A stretch of 64,000 nt of DNA, from positions 6,525,001 to 6,589,000 of the forward strand of contig NC_060113.1 of the NCBI RefSeq assembly GCF_021155765.1, read 5' to 3'. The notes beneath the pieces are model-generated. The model did no database searches and was not told the origin of the DNA. It was given only the letters and a program-made list of their open reading frames with translations. The stretch comes from Diprion similis. Taxonomy: Eukaryota; Arthropoda; Insecta; Hymenoptera; Diprionidae. Position numbers and translations under genes: made by a program. Shown in pieces: positions 35,843 through 49,404 of the stretch (within the stretch, counting starts at the first letter, position 1; the number at the start of each line of letters is the position of its first letter).

Positions 35843-38195
35843 AGGAATTTCATCAAACTAGAGGATTCAGGAAAATGGATCATTTTTTAGTAAAAAAAAA
35901 TCACAACACAATGAAGTTTCAATATTTATCTTGGATAAAATCTGATTTCTTTGGATGTTTTTTCATAAGGAATTTACGGTAACGATAAAGCTTTGCAGTT
36001 AGTTGTTTTCCAAGTCAATTTAAGATTTATGGTACGTTACTGCAGCTGAATCAGATAGACTTTGTACTTCATCATCAATTTTTCGAACTTCTTTTAATCA
36101 AGTACAATCGCAAAAATCCTTATGATTTTCAAAAGTTCTATGAGTTTTGATTACTAAAAAAAAAACTAAAATTTGTGGAATACAATTTCCCGTATTTGAA
36201 TAGCGCTAAAATTATTTCATTTTTCATTCGTCTATCTATTGATCAAACGAATATAGATTATACGCGTTTCAATATCAATATACTTTTTGCTCCTATTTAA
36301 AATCTGTTAGCTAGACGCGAATGTAATACAATTATTTGAAAAATTCATTAACACAGTATGAATACAGTGTGCAATAAGTATCGAGAACACGTTGGTCTTT
36401 CTTTTAAGTTTTGTTTCTTCTTCTTTTTTTCTTTATTTTGACAAGTTTCACGACCCCCATTAAATTCCTCTGGGTATCTAGTCCGGTACAGCCTGCAGGC
36501 AAACATCTCTCTGAATGATCGATTCAATTTTTAACTCTCAGCGATCTCGCGTCGAGAGTTCAGAGAATTAATTAATTAAATTCTCACAACACGAGAGTCG
36601 TAAAAAACGTGAATCCTTCCTTTTCCATAGTTTTAATACTCGTCTTGTATGATAATCATATTAATCATTTCATTCATGCAAATATTATTTATCTACCATA
36701 TATGTATAATATAAATGTCGCATCTTAGAATCTCAAATCACCCAATTCTTGACCTCACAATTTCTGTTTACTTTCAAAAATTTTCAGGTAATACCAGCAC
36801 CTCCAAAATGACTCAAAATTGTTTTTTTGCGAATTTTTCTCATGCGAATATCTTTGAATTATGAATATTTAAACCTTTCTATATCATTATTTCAAAACTC
36901 TAAAACAATATTACAAAAATATATATTTGATTCCGATCATTTTAAAACTTTAATTCCAAATTTTGAATCATTCGAATTTCAACCCCAATCATTTTGGAGA
37001 TCATTTCCATGATTATATCACTGTTCTTCTATTTTTTAAAGAGCAGTTTTAAATTCATTAAATATTGAAATTTTCAAATTCTCCAAACATTCAAAATTTC
37101 ACTATGTTCCAAAAAAAAAATTAAACAAAATAGAAAAAAAACTGGGAAAGTTTTCAAGGTACTACAATGACTTGGAACATAAGATCATCAAGAATTGTAT
37201 AATCTGGCATGGAATACGCTATACAGATAAAATAATTATCTATTAAGGCAGACATTATAATATAAGTTTTTTGCATTTCACCGGCATGTTAACCGTAAAC
37301 TCCATATGAAAAGCATGCAAAATAATCTGATTTGATCCAAGATAAGTAATGAAATATCGTAAAAATCGTTAATTCATTCTTTTTTTTTTCAAAATTTCAA
37401 CTCCACTCACTAAAAAAAAATACCTTTTCATCATTGCGCGGCATCTCAATATTTATTTATTCATATATATATATATATATTTTTTTTTAATTAACATCTG
37501 TGTCTCGAGTGTTACTCAGTCAACCTTCAGCTGAGAATATTAAAAATTCATTGAATTATATTTTTTTTTTTAGTAGATCGATCCATTCTCCTGAATTCTC
37601 TTGTTTGATGAATTTTTTTTTTTTTATTTTGAATATAAAAAATTCGCCTTGAAACATTGAACAGTTAAAGAGTATCCCGGAATAGTTTCAACTTATTCTC
37701 GAATCGATATCTCCGATTCTACGCAATGATTTTTGACGTAAGATCTACAGCACAGATTATACTCTCGGTGAAAGAGTTAAACACCAATAAAAATTATAAG
37801 AATAACGTACAGATTTCCTGTTATTCGAAAGTCTCGATCGAGTTTCGGACGGTAGATTATATACGTATAATAATACATGTTACATATAGTGACGTAAGAA
37901 GCGGGGAAAAAAGGGCATCGAAAAAGTCACTTATACCGTCTAAGAGAGCGGCGGCACGGTGGTGTTTATAATTTGCGAGCAAAAACCCATGTACAGTAGT
38001 AGGTAAGCGAACAGCTGCATTACGTCAACTATACAAGTGTGTAGTACTTGAGTCGTTCTTTGACGACGGAAGCTGGCTGGCTGCTCACTGCCATGCAACT
38101 CTCACGTAATACCAACCATCGGCAACCTAGGTAGGTAGGTAGGTACCTAATTATCATAATTTTTTCCCTCACGTTTCCTGCGTGCCACCAATTAA
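35010..38195. other. Gene-poor AT-rich stretch
   Basis: It contains an A-run of about 30 at 35,811-35,840, CA-rich sequence at 35,345-35,380, a (TA)n tract at 37,464-37,480 and a GGTA repeat at 38,130-38,146. No exon or RNA gene recognised. Confidence 0.4.
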
Positions 38196-38997
38196 GGTGC
38201 TTATAAAGACCCGTTGTACACCTCGAAAACGCGGGGATGCAAAACTCCTATACCGCTCAAGCGATCAGAGTGAAACTTGGGCAGTTAATGCCTCATTTTG
38301 GCAAAAAGTGGAGCGGCTTTGTACTTTTTCAAAATTTTGAAAAAAAATTTACAGATTAGTTACCACCAACAGAAATTGGCCAAATTTTCACAGCTACGCT
38401 GAATTGATCGAACTATCCGGTATGATGCCGCTCGGCGGTGATGAAACTCACATTTTGAGCCCAGTCCCATGAGATTTGATGGTGAATTAACGAAATGGCA
38501 ACTAATCTGGTTTTCGATTACGAAAAACACCGAAATCTCATTTTGGCGACATTTGTTACCGATATTATGTGCATGCCGGTAATGTATGCGTGTAATGTCG
38601 GTAAAAAATTACCGGCATGCATGAAAGGTCGGTAACAAATTTCGCCAAAATGAGATTTCGGTGTTGTTCGTAAGTGAAAACCAGATCAGCTGCCATTTCG
38701 TCGTTTCACCATCAAATCTCATGGGACTGGGCTCAAAATGTGTGTTTCATCACCGCCGAGTGGCATCATACCGGATAGTTCGAACCATTCAGTGCAACTG
38801 TGAAAATTTGGCCAATTTCTGTGGGTGGTAACCAATCTGTAAATTTTTTTTTTTAATTTTGAAAAAGTAAAAAGACGCTCCACTTTTTGCCAAAATAAGG
38901 CATTAACTGCCCAAGTTTCACTCTGATAGCTTGAGTGGTATAGGAGTTTTGCATCCCCGCGTTTTCGAGGTGTACAACGAGTCTTTAAGCTGTACCT
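38196..38997. mobile_element. Foldback MITE, GGTGCTTATAAAG family, copy 2
   Basis: The left end GGTGCTTATAAAGACCCG is preceded by TTAA (38192-38195). The right end is degraded (GTCTTTAAGCTGTACCTCCA). The body matches copy 1 at 33174-33977 closely, including the central CATGCCGGTAAT palindrome. No ORF. Confidence 0.82.
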
Positions 38998-38999
38998 CC

Positions 39000-40938
39000 A
39001 TATCTAATAAAACGCGTCAATGACGATCCCGTCCATTTTCTCGCCATATTCGGCAGCTTTGGAAACGGTTTTTTTTTTTTTTTTTTTTTTTTTAAATCCT
39101 ATTTTTTTAAATCCAATTAACAGACAGATTTTACTACCAACTTTCAATAAATAATTATAGCCCACGGTGTACTTGGCCTCACGATCCACTTTCTTGCTTG
39201 TAACATGAAAACGATTCATGATAGCTTATATATATTACAAATTCTTTTACAAGCTTATATTATTAGGGAAAGGAATTCGAACGGTTATATCAGGGTTATG
39301 AAAGACTCGTTAGTTTTAAATTCGACTGCATCTCTGGTCATCTTGCTTGATGCATGAAATGGATTCACGGTATTACATGAAAGAGGAAGATCGACTCGCC
39401 TGTAAGCTGATCGATTACATTCAACAAGCAACGCAGTTTTGCTGAAATTAATTCTCAGCATTATCGGGATCATTGTGAAGTGTTGCGAGTCAATGGAATT
39501 GCCCATACAAAGTTAACACCGATAAGCATAGAGACTAGTAAACTTCAGAGGGCATTGCACGAGGCATATCGAAAGAGGCAGGCTTCAGAAGACATGAAAC
39601 GGACGGTGGTTGGATAGATAGATCCCCCCGTCAATAGATTGGAAAAGACAGATACGTACGTGCGTTCGAACGCATGAATTTGCTCATTCGACTGTGAAAG
39701 AAAGAGATACGACAGACTGCAGCATCCGTCCACCGCGACCTGCATACATTGTAAATGTGAGTGGATGACCAAACTGGAATTGACAGCGGCAGATCGCAAG
39801 TCTTGATTTTGAAATAAAAAAAACCGTTAACGTCGTGCGTAAGAATTTATCCACCAGACATCTTTCAAGCTAAATTGTAATGTCATGGTTATTTATAGAT
39901 TTCCACAACAATGTAACAACGAACTCTTAAAAATTCAAGTAGGCACAGTAGCGGAGGGTTGAAAGATTAATTACGTGTGTAATACCACCTTTTTTATAAT
40001 GTATGATTTAATTCGAGAAAAGCTGTAAGAACGACGAAGAGAAAAATAGTGTGAAAGAAACGGTGAGAAAGAGACCAAGAATCAGAGCTCACCTCTGTGT
40101 AAATTGCTGGCTTTGTCTTCATTATTGTGGAACAAAAGAGCACGTCTTTTCTTTATAATCATTGTAGGTGTATAAAGTACTAAAACTGATTGTGCAGTAC
40201 AAATGAGAGAACGCATTAGGAGCTTTACTGCCTCATGAGACTCCAGTAAAGTATAAATCAGAAGCTGGCTATAGTTAAAGTACTCGCGAAATACCCAGAC
40301 GACGTTAAACCAGATAGATCGTCATGAGTACGTTCGACTTTTAGTTATAGTTGCAGAACTATATTATACGTATCACAGATGCAGACTTTCCCGATTGCTA
40401 AACATTAATTGTTTAACCTTCCTTCGCCAATAAAAACACTGTTTCAACGATAGTTTTACAATTAGTCTAAAAGTTATTGGACACTGCCAATATGAACGTT
40501 CCAAATAACAAAAGTTAGCAAAATGTCGAATATGTTATTACATGAGAATATATAGTGGAATGAGAAGAAGAAACATGAAACATTGCATCGTAATGTCTTC
40601 GATGTTTTAGCATGACAGCTAATGGATCGATGATGCAATGTTACAAAAGGTGATCAATATACGGTATGCAGATGTGGATATAAGTACGAGTATGTGTCAC
40701 AAGTTCTGCACAGCGAAAATGCCATGAAATTTTCAATCAACGAGATGAAGAAGCTCGTCGAAGAGATATCGCGACCGAGAAAGACAAAGAAACGATTGCA
40801 AGGAAGAGGCCGATGACGTTAACAATTCGATTCACTCACGATTAGCTCATTCAACGTATGTTCGTATGTATAAAAATATGATTATGTCACGAAAGAAATG
40901 GAGCTGAATGATGCCTGCAAAGCGTGAAATGTCATGGT
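39000..40938. other. No gene seen
   Basis: A T-run lies at 39,069-39,092. The rest is AT-rich DNA without recognisable exons. Confidence 0.4.
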
Positions 40939-41519
40939 TTTTTTTTTTGAGTCTCGTGTGACAAAATGTTAGTTTTTGATGTTTTAATAGCCGACTCCAA
41001 AGGACAGTTCAAAAAAAAATTTTTTAGAGGTCGCTCCACATTTTTTAAAACGTCAGAAATCGTCAAAAAACGATATTTTATTTTTTTTTATTTTTTCTCA
41101 TTACGGTATAATTTTATAGACAAAAAAAAAAGTAAGTTTCCGAAAGTTACAGTTCAAAATTTGAATTTTGAAAGGTCGCTCATAATTTTTTTTCCATTTT
41201 TTGGTGCATTTTTTTTACATCTTTTCGAGCGATCTTTTAATATTCATAGTAAAATGTCGTAATTTTTTTTTCTTTAATTTAGTTAGAAAGAATCGATAAC
41301 AATACACCACGACATGAATTAAAAATCAAACAAAATTCTGAAAATATCATTTTTTGAATTCAATTTTTTGACGATTTTTGAAATTTTTAAAAATTTGAAG
41401 CGACCTCTTAAAATTTTTTTTTTGAGCTGTTCTTTGGAGTGGGCTCTTAAAACATCAAAAACTAACATTTCGTCACACGAGACTCAAAAAGAAAAAAATA
41501 GTCGTTTTTTTGCGCCTCC

Positions 41520-41520
<1 letters not shown>
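40939..41520. mobile_element. Foldback MITE, GAGTGGCGC family, copy 3 (left end lost)
   Basis: It starts inside the left arm (GAGTCTCGTGTGACAAAATG) and runs to a right terminus TTTTTTTGCGCCTCCC followed by TA, which merges into a (TA)n tract at 41521-41558. The outer left terminal repeat is missing. The body matches copies 1 and 2. Confidence 0.8.

Positions 41521-41558
<38 letters not shown>
41521..41558 (+). repeat. (TA)n microsatellite
   Basis: A pure TA run directly at the right end of the GAGTGGCGC-family copy 3. It may have grown from the TA target site. Confidence 0.95.
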
Positions 41559-41560
<2 letters not shown>

Positions 41561-41828
41561 CGAAAGTTGAAAGTATAAAGACCGAAAATGTCGTTGAATC
41601 TATTGACTACACCTCACAGATTACTGTAAGGCAATCACTTAAATTGGATGTAAAAGAAACTCTTCATACATGCCAAGCACAAAATGTAGTCAAGACGCTT
41701 TTCTATTACCCATTATCTGTGTATAAGTGTAAGTCTACACAATATAAGACAACTATAAGCATGCTTCGACTTTTTTAGACATCAGACTGTCTAAATCCAT
41801 ATCGAAATACATAAAAGAATGTAAATGA

Positions 41829-42021
41829 TGAAGTTAGTAACGTTACTGTAACGATGCACGTTTATGAAAAATCATGACTTTCCGAAACTCAGTAAACAAT
41901 TGTAAACAAAATTGTAAACTTTTATTCCGAAAAACCAACTCCTTAAAAGTCATTATCGAATTTCTCAATAATCATTTTTCACCCTAGTCCATCGTCCATA
42001 CGTTAAACGTTACTAACTTCA
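41829..42021. mobile_element. Short MITE, TGAAGTTAGTAAC family, copy 2
   Basis: Inverted ends TGAAGTTAGTAACGTTACTG and the complementary AAACGTTACTAACTTCA, 193 bp apart. No ORF. It matches the element at 34770-35001 at the ends only. Confidence 0.72.
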
Positions 42022-42029
42022 GCCTCATA

Positions 42030-45000
42030 AAAAAAAGACAGAGATTAAAGACACTGAAACTGAAATTGATTTTCCGTTTCAAATGTTCATTATAATCGGT
42101 AATTTGAAATATTTGAATTATGTAGTTTCTAGATATAAAATTTTACCCTCCGAAATCACATGCGTTTAGACGTAACGCGCCTTTGCACTGTCACTCGGTC
42201 TCTATGACAAATGGATGAAGCTTTTCCTTGACGTTCTCTCACGACATACCATAAGGGTCGAGTGATAAATTGAGTCTTGATAGTCGGTGCTGGATCAACT
42301 CTCTACCATCTCATCCGTAAAATTACTTCGAAACCCTGCAAAAAGTTGCTGCAGGCTCGTACGAGCAGCTCGTCCGTTTCCAGGGATAACGACACGTCAG
42401 GTACTTTAACGTTTCACTGTGAATACGTACACATAAAATACCTACTTTGCACACATGCACTGTGCAAATGAATCTTTGCAAGTAAAGGGTGACTGTATTT
42501 CACAAATGAATGTGATATGTAAAAAAATGAGAAAATATGGGTCATAATAAAGTAACGAAAAAACGAGTTTGGATATCAACGATTGTATTCATCGTGAATG
42601 TAAAGTTCCGGATATTGGATACCGAGATTCATCTGACAAATCCCCATCAAGTTCCCTTGTGATATCTCAAAAAAAGGTGCAAAGTTCATTGCTTATCCAT
42701 TGTTACAATAATATTTAAAAATTTATGAGATAATTAGACACAAGAAGTCACATAGTGACTGTAATAATGCAGAGTTGATATACTTTTCTGAAATGACTGG
42801 TAAGAATATTAGATTCTTATATTAAAAAAATGACAGTATTCGCAAATGATTGTATTAAATTTTCTAATGGGGACTCGAATAACGGAAATTAGTATAGTGA
42901 TTTGGAAAGAAAGAAAATTTTGCACGTTCGATACAAACGCATTACAATTTTTGCAAATTTGCTATAATTATAATTACGAAATTGTTATAATTCCTAGTTT
43001 TCCTTTAGCGATCTCGATATTGCATGAAAACAGTCTGACGATGAATCATTTTACTCCTCATTCTTTCCGGAATGTACGTGTTTCCGCACGCCACAATATT
43101 ACTGGATATTCAATTAAGTAATATTTATCGTCTAAAACCACCGAACGGTTATTAAAAAAAAATTAGAAAAAATTCAAAGGTATTTTTGAAACTGATCTCA
43201 AACATATGAAAAATCATGAGTCAGATTAAAAATGGTAAGAGAAAATCATTGGTCAAATTGGCATGGAATGCCTCATAAATACTTATCTGTTATATATATA
43301 TATATATACGGTTTTTCTGCTAAATGAATCCTGATGAAGCTTCTAGAGAGTCTTTTTTATTGTGTTTCGAAGTATTAGTGTAAGATTCAAAAAAGTTAAT
43401 CATGAAAAAAAAAATTTAGCATATAAAATCCTTCATAAGATCATCATACGACATCAAATTTTTTCTCCATAATGAACTATCTTCAAACTCACATCATCAC
43501 TGTTTCAAAACACAATGAAAAAGACTTTGTTTGAGTTTCAGAAAATTTCATCGAGCAGGAATAAATAACATTTCATAATCAGAGATTTATATTATAAATT
43601 CTTTCGCCAAGATGAACTTTTTGAAACTCAAACTAGTGCCTCAGAACACAATAAAAACAACAATTTTTCGTTCTGCACATTTTGGCCCCTGAAATTCCGG
43701 AAATGTGGAAATAGTAACACGTGTTTAAAAAAAAAAAAAAAAAAAAAAAAAACGGCACATTTTATTGAAAATTTCCGGAATATGAGTAACTTTCCTAAAT
43801 TCCACAACGAATCAGCGATGCACGGTCAAAAATTGAGCCCTTTCCGTTCACTTGTTCATTTAATACAGAAAAAAAAGGGTGAGTTTGCTCAGCCGGTAAG
43901 GGTAGAACTACTACATGACCTTAATCCACTCAAATTCCCCTTAAATATCAGAGTAACCGCTGGTGCCTTTTGACGGGGCACAAAAATCGGTAAAAGGATT
44001 CGTCGATGCTCGCATCGTTGCTCTTGAGCAAAGATCAGAGGCAGACATTGATCCGAATTACTCTCGTTGATCGGATTGTGGGATGCACGCATCGCTTGAA
44101 TTCGATTCTCCAGCTCCACGATCGACCCCATCAACTTTAACCAAACTCAACTTCATCCCCTAAAATCCCTTATATTATAATCATTTGCGGTGTGATTTTA
44201 GGTTTGAATTTTTCGCTGCACGGTTCAGATCCATTAAAATGGATCAATCTTTAAACTCTTCAAATATTTTTATCACAAAATTTCGTCATCATAATGAATC
44301 ACAAAACTCAGACGGAAAATTGCTACGGAGAAAGAACTTGAATGTTAACTATCTAGAGATCTGGCGTATCTTTTCCGCAGTTGAAGCTGCATAACATCCC
44401 ATGTAAACGAAGATCGCTACTTCCTCGCCTTACTTACTCATATATATCAAATAACAAGCAAATATACTGGAGGTTAATGCGTCAAGAGATGAGACTGAGA
44501 CATCATCGTGTACCGGTTATAACGAGATGATTTGGCAATAAAGTTTCTCACGTAAGGATACAATCCGTAGGCGACTTGTGAAACGATTTTCGAAAACTCC
44601 TTGATCTTTGCCGCTCTCGATCAAGAGCCTGCAGCTGTTCACGATCCATTCATTCGCAGCATTCGTCTTGATCGTCAGATACATAAGTTTAGTAGATAAG
44701 ATACATAAATGTATTTATGTTACTCATAAACGTGCTACCATGAGTAAGAGAGAGATAAAATAGTAGAAAGCAAAGACAGAGTCAAGTTCTCAAGTTTATA
44801 AAAACGCTAATCAATTTTTTAAATATTTTCTCTTTCGCGTTTGTTTCAATCATTTTAATATTGAATTCGGTATTGAAGTTCTGCACCAAAAAATAATCCC
44901 GTTAACGGAATATAATCCTTGACTTAATTTGATATGTAATAAACGTCTTGAGACCAGGAATCAGCAATTAAGTATTAAAATATCATTCTAACCATCAGTC

Positions 45001-46760
45001 TTGACGACGAAAAGATAAAGCGAAAATAAGTATATAAACTATCTGAAAAACTACAGCAATTTCTGCATGCAGAATTAATTTTTTGCCAAGGCAATTATAA
45101 TGTATTTCAAGAAGGACGAAGAAATTTTTTCCATACGTACGTAAAAAGAAGTCGATTTTTGTTCTGAATTAATTTTACTGCGACAGGATTTTTCGAAAAA
45201 TTACACAACCTCAAGATTAATTCCGTTTTCTTCGGCAAAATAAACAGTGTGAATCAGTTTCTAATTAAACGGCTGAGAATTCAAACAAAAAATAAAATCG
45301 CGCACATGTTTCCCTATGAAAACGAATTGCGTAAGCGTATCGTAAGAGTCGGGCGTTACGGCGTCACGCAATAATTGAATTTAATCAAGTATGCATGAGT
45401 ATGACGCAAAAATAATTGGCACAATGAGAACTCGAACAACAATGCGTAACGGTTCGAACGTGTGTGAACCTGCTTGCCTGTAATCTACCGCAGCTTTGAC
45501 TTACTACTGCAAGAATAGATCGTATAAATATTAGCGGGGGTCGTTGTCGAGAGAATAAAAACTTCGTACTTATTGAAAAATTTTTAAGATTAGCTTGGAT
45601 TAGTTTTGAGGCTTGCAAATGGAACAAAATAAAAACAAAAATTTTGTGCTATTTCTGTACAGAAGTTTAGTTGAAAAATTTTGAAATTCACATTTCAAAA
45701 AAAGGATATTATCGAAAATTTTTCCTACAAAAATTAGACTCTTGTAAGCCTAGATCTATAGATCTAGAGCTGTAAAAATTGGGCGAAATTAAATCCTTTG
45801 CAATACGTACTTTTGAAACTACCTTGTCGAAGAATCGAGCAACGGTACCAGCTCTCCTTGAGATTTTCCGAGCAGTTTTATCCTTGCTCCAAAATATTGT
45901 TGACCAAGGAGATGGCGGCTCGGGGGGCGAAGGTGGAGGCAGAACGTAAAGCACAGAGCTTTTCTGCTTCAATAGAATCATCGCGAGGAACAAGAAGAAG
46001 AAGATGAAGAAGAAGATGAAGAAGGAGGAGCAGATTTTCACCTAACAGCTGTTCATTCTCGTCAACACTTTCTGCCGCATGTTTCACCGCGTTCGTAAAA
46101 ACACTCGACGTTTTGATAATAAGAAACCTAGTTATAATGATAACAATAACAATGATTGTGATCATTGCATGACGATAACGATCTTCGTTCAAGTAGTTGC
46201 TTCGTGTCCGTCAACTTATTTTCAACTTTTATCTTGAAAACTGCGAGGAATTCCGCGTTTTACAGAAATATAGTGAGAAACGTTATTCGTAGGAAAATTT
46301 AAATTTAGAATTTCTGAAATTTATGGCGATGCAAAATTTAGTCACAATGTAACTATCTTTGATCAGGATAATTGTGGAGAATTTCTTGCTGAAATTTAAC
46401 GCTTATATTAAGACCATTCGAAAGACAGTAAGATTCAGATATGCGTGAAGAAATATTTTTCTCATACGTTTGAATGAAGAGTTGAGATTGAAACAAATTG
46501 ATTCATTCAAGAAGTACTGTGACATATTACTTTTGAAAAATAGGTTAACGCATTAGCTGTTATACTTGAAAACGAACGTTTATAATGCAATGCGTTTGAA
46601 AATGTCACTAATATCACAAAAACTGCAACACATGAGTAGATTAGAAATAAATAGTCCAATTTCAATTCAGTTGTGAAAGGGGTTAAATTGGTAAAACCAA
46701 TTATAAAGAGACAGTATAACGAACATTAGCAATCAGATACCCGATTATTCTCCTCGGCTC
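42030..46760. other. Gene-poor stretch
   Basis: No supported exon. Between 43,320 and 43,680 three diverged units share a TTTCNAAACACAATNAAAAA core, the first inverted relative to the other two. An A-run lies at 43,727-43,752 and a GAAGAAGAT-type run at 45,991-46,030. Confidence 0.4.
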
Positions 46761-46801
46761 TTTGTCAATCAATATACGACACATCCAAGAGAAAAAGAAG
46801 T

Positions 46802-47020
46802 TTCAAGAACGCGGAAGAAAAAGGCGCGAAAATAGACTCGATTCAAATTCCCCCAAAAAAAAGGAAAAGAAAAATATTCAAGAACCCGCAAGTAAAAGGC
46901 GCGAAAACAGACTCGATTCAAATTCCCAAAATTCCGCGGAGAAAACGAAAAAAAAAAAAGAAAAAGATTCAAGAACCCGCAAGAAAATGGCGCGAAAACA
47001 GAGTCGATTCAAATTCCCCA
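46802..47020 (+). repeat. Three-unit minisatellite with GCGCGAAAA core
   Basis: Three copies begin with TTCAAGAAC at 46802, 46876 and 46968. Each contains GGCGCGAAAA followed by GACTCGATTCAAATTCCC or a one-base variant, separated by A-rich spacers of unequal length. Unit spacing is not a constant multiple of three, so the lysine/arginine-rich frame through it is probably not coding. Confidence 0.8.
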
Positions 47021-47400
47021 AATCCCGTTCCGCAGCTGTTTCTGCACTCGCGACGCGCCTTCCTCGACTGATTCGAGGATTTGAGGACTGACACCCTCAG
47101 CAGCCACCCACCAACGAACGTGGCGACCGACTGGAGGCTGTTTCTGGTGCCGCGTTTCGGTGCGTCTTCTTCGGTCTTTCTCGACGGCGGCGCGGCGCAG
47201 GCGGCTTTGCTCGGCCAGACCGTGTAAATATATTTGCTCCTCCCGTTTTCTGCACTCTACCGCTTCGGTCAGCCCGCCCCACTGCATTTCGCATGTTTCC
47301 GGGTGTCTGTGGTTTCGTCAAAAAAACGTATCGACGTTCGCGATGGCGCCAGAATAAAATTAACCCCCCAAACGGTAACGGTGAAAAAATGTTTCTACTT
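47021..47400 (-). other. CpG-rich island, possible retroelement leader or lost gene
   Basis: About 380 bp unusually rich in CpG and GC. The minus strand has a 92-residue open frame (47009-47287) rich in charged residues (EECRK-like, KDRRRRTETR) that I cannot assign. Just upstream on that strand is TGGCGCCATCG, which resembles primer-binding sites that follow LTRs in some insect retroelements. Alternatives are a CpG-rich promoter or a gene remnant. No LTR pair was found. Confidence 0.3.
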
Positions 47401-48640
47401 TGCAAATTCCATCTCTCAGGTACATCATTAAGGTCCTACAGGTTTTAATTTGCTTCGTTTTTTAATAAAGAATCACATGCGTCAGATAAGTTTCAATAAA
47501 GTGGTCCAAAATCAGGATAATTAGTCGAGTCAAAAACGTAGGGTGTTTTCTTGTGGCGGGAAATTTAAATTAACTTCGGATGTTTTTTCTACCCCTTACT
47601 GCAGTTCTAGGCGTTAGATTGAAATTCGTAACTCTTTAATTTACCGATGCATTTTTTAGTCTGGGCCACGAAATTGACGCAAAATAATGTATTTCCAACA
47701 AAAAAAAAAAAGGAAATTCCTGTGATGATATTCTTGTTAAAATACATTCAAGTTATGAATGGCGCGGAACTCGAGTCTCTTGTTTACATTCAATGACGCT
47801 CAACGTTGACTGTATACAATACCTACAAACTGTCGATGAAAACGGAAAGGTAAATTAAATGGACAAATAGCGTACTAAAATCGGTCATCAGTCACTGTAC
47901 ATACGACGAAGCGACACGCGCCTGGACTTGGAACATATACCTTATACATACATATACGTGCGCATAGAAAAATTTTAAATGCATGCAAACAGCTGATAGT
48001 AACAGAGAGAGAGAGGGGGGGGGGCGTCGAGAGAGCTAGAGAATGATAGATATACAGAGGAAACGGAGTCAACTCTCTTGAGATAGGTATATCGCCATAA
48101 AAGGCTAACGTTCGAACTGGTATCTGACAATGCGTAAAGCGATAGATATATCGATAGAGAGCCCTTGATATGTTTTTTAGATCATGCGATGATTAGAGTA
48201 ATTATTAAATGCGAAAGTAAAATCGTTCTGCAAGTAATTGATTTTACAGTCATCAAAGACTTGCACCGAGCTCGCTTTGTTTGACTTCGAACAATGGTTA
48301 ATGAGTAATCTCGTGTCATCGCGGTAATTAATAGGAATGTTAGTACAAAATGAGGTTAAAAAACAGACGAGGATCGCGGCTGCACCAACCCATGGTTACC
48401 TCAACACTGACGAACACCGGACGATTTATCTCTCTGTCTATTGGCACAAAATGCAAAACTCACCGAACTCTGAGGCGAACTGGTAACGCTGGGGGAACGC
48501 TGCACGGTGACCAAAGCCATCCTGTTTTGTCACCAAAGTCACTGTCGATGCACACTCTAACTAAACACTCGCGGGCCTAGAGCCGTACCTTCAAATCTTC
48601 ACGTAATCGTGCATGTTTCTAAACGTCAGTGAGCATCACG
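47401..48640. other. No gene seen
   Basis: Contains a GA/G-rich run at 48,004-48,024. No exon supported. Confidence 0.4.
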
Positions 48641-48649
48641 CTCGCGGTC

Positions 48650-48720
48650 GCCATGTTCAATACACCTCTTTGTAGAATAATATCACTACTGCGCATGCGT
48701 CACGTGACGTTTGCGCGCGC
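48650..48720. promoter_or_regulatory. Probable promoter region, NRF1-like and CACGTG sites
   Basis: TGCGCATGCG at 48690-48699 matches the palindromic NRF1/Ewg core, and CACGTGACGT at 48701-48710 combines an E-box with a CRE-like half. GCCATG (48650s) and GCGCGCGC flank them. SBDS starts 700 bp downstream on the plus strand, so this could drive SBDS through a 5' UTR intron, or an unseen minus-strand gene. Palindromic sites do not show direction. Confidence 0.45.
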
Positions 48721-49404
48721 AACTTAAATTCACTGCTGATCATGCTGATTTTATACACCGTCGCAGTTCTACCAACGACGCGGCATTTACTTCTTCGATT
48801 TATTCCACATCTAATAGAAATCGACTTTTTTTTATCATCCTGAAATATAACGGTAATCGTAAAATAATTTACTGATTTATTTCTGTTTTCGATATTTTAT
48901 GATGAGATCAATTAAAAGATGTTGAATTTTCGAATTTGAATTTTGAATTTTCAGTCAATGTTTTTGACAACAAAACTTTCGGGAACTGTTTAAATACATC
49001 GAAAATAATATCAGCTTACACATATTTATGCATTTAGGTTATTTTCCGGATTTTAAAAGTTAGTGCATCGATTTAATTAATGAGAGATAAAATACGTCAA
49101 TTTTCCACACGAGATTCAATGTCTTTATAGAATCAAGAGTTGGCACTACCGATTAATTCGGAGCAGTTCAACTGCAAAAACGTTCAAGTCATTCAAGTAA
49201 CATTACGGCTTACGGATGCTGTGAGCAAGGTGAGCAACACGCAGTGCCTTTGACAAGTAAATCTACATCGAGTTTGTATTTTGATCATATTGCAAGTAAT
49301 TCAGAGCCCAGAAGTACGGAGATAAGCTGATAAAAATTATCACCGTGAGATAAATAATAATTTATAACTTCAAAGGCAGTCAATTGTCACCGGACTTTGC
49401 AGAA

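Noticed and set aside
43880-43960. tRNA-like words (GCTCAGCCGGTAAGGG)
   Set aside because: No cloverleaf could be drawn: no matching acceptor stem and no T-arm at the required distance.
46762-47091. Lysine/arginine-rich 109-residue plus-strand protein with RRENRLDSN repeats
   Set aside because: The repeat spacing is not a constant multiple of three, so the third unit is read in another frame. A-rich spacers create the lysines. A minisatellite explains it.
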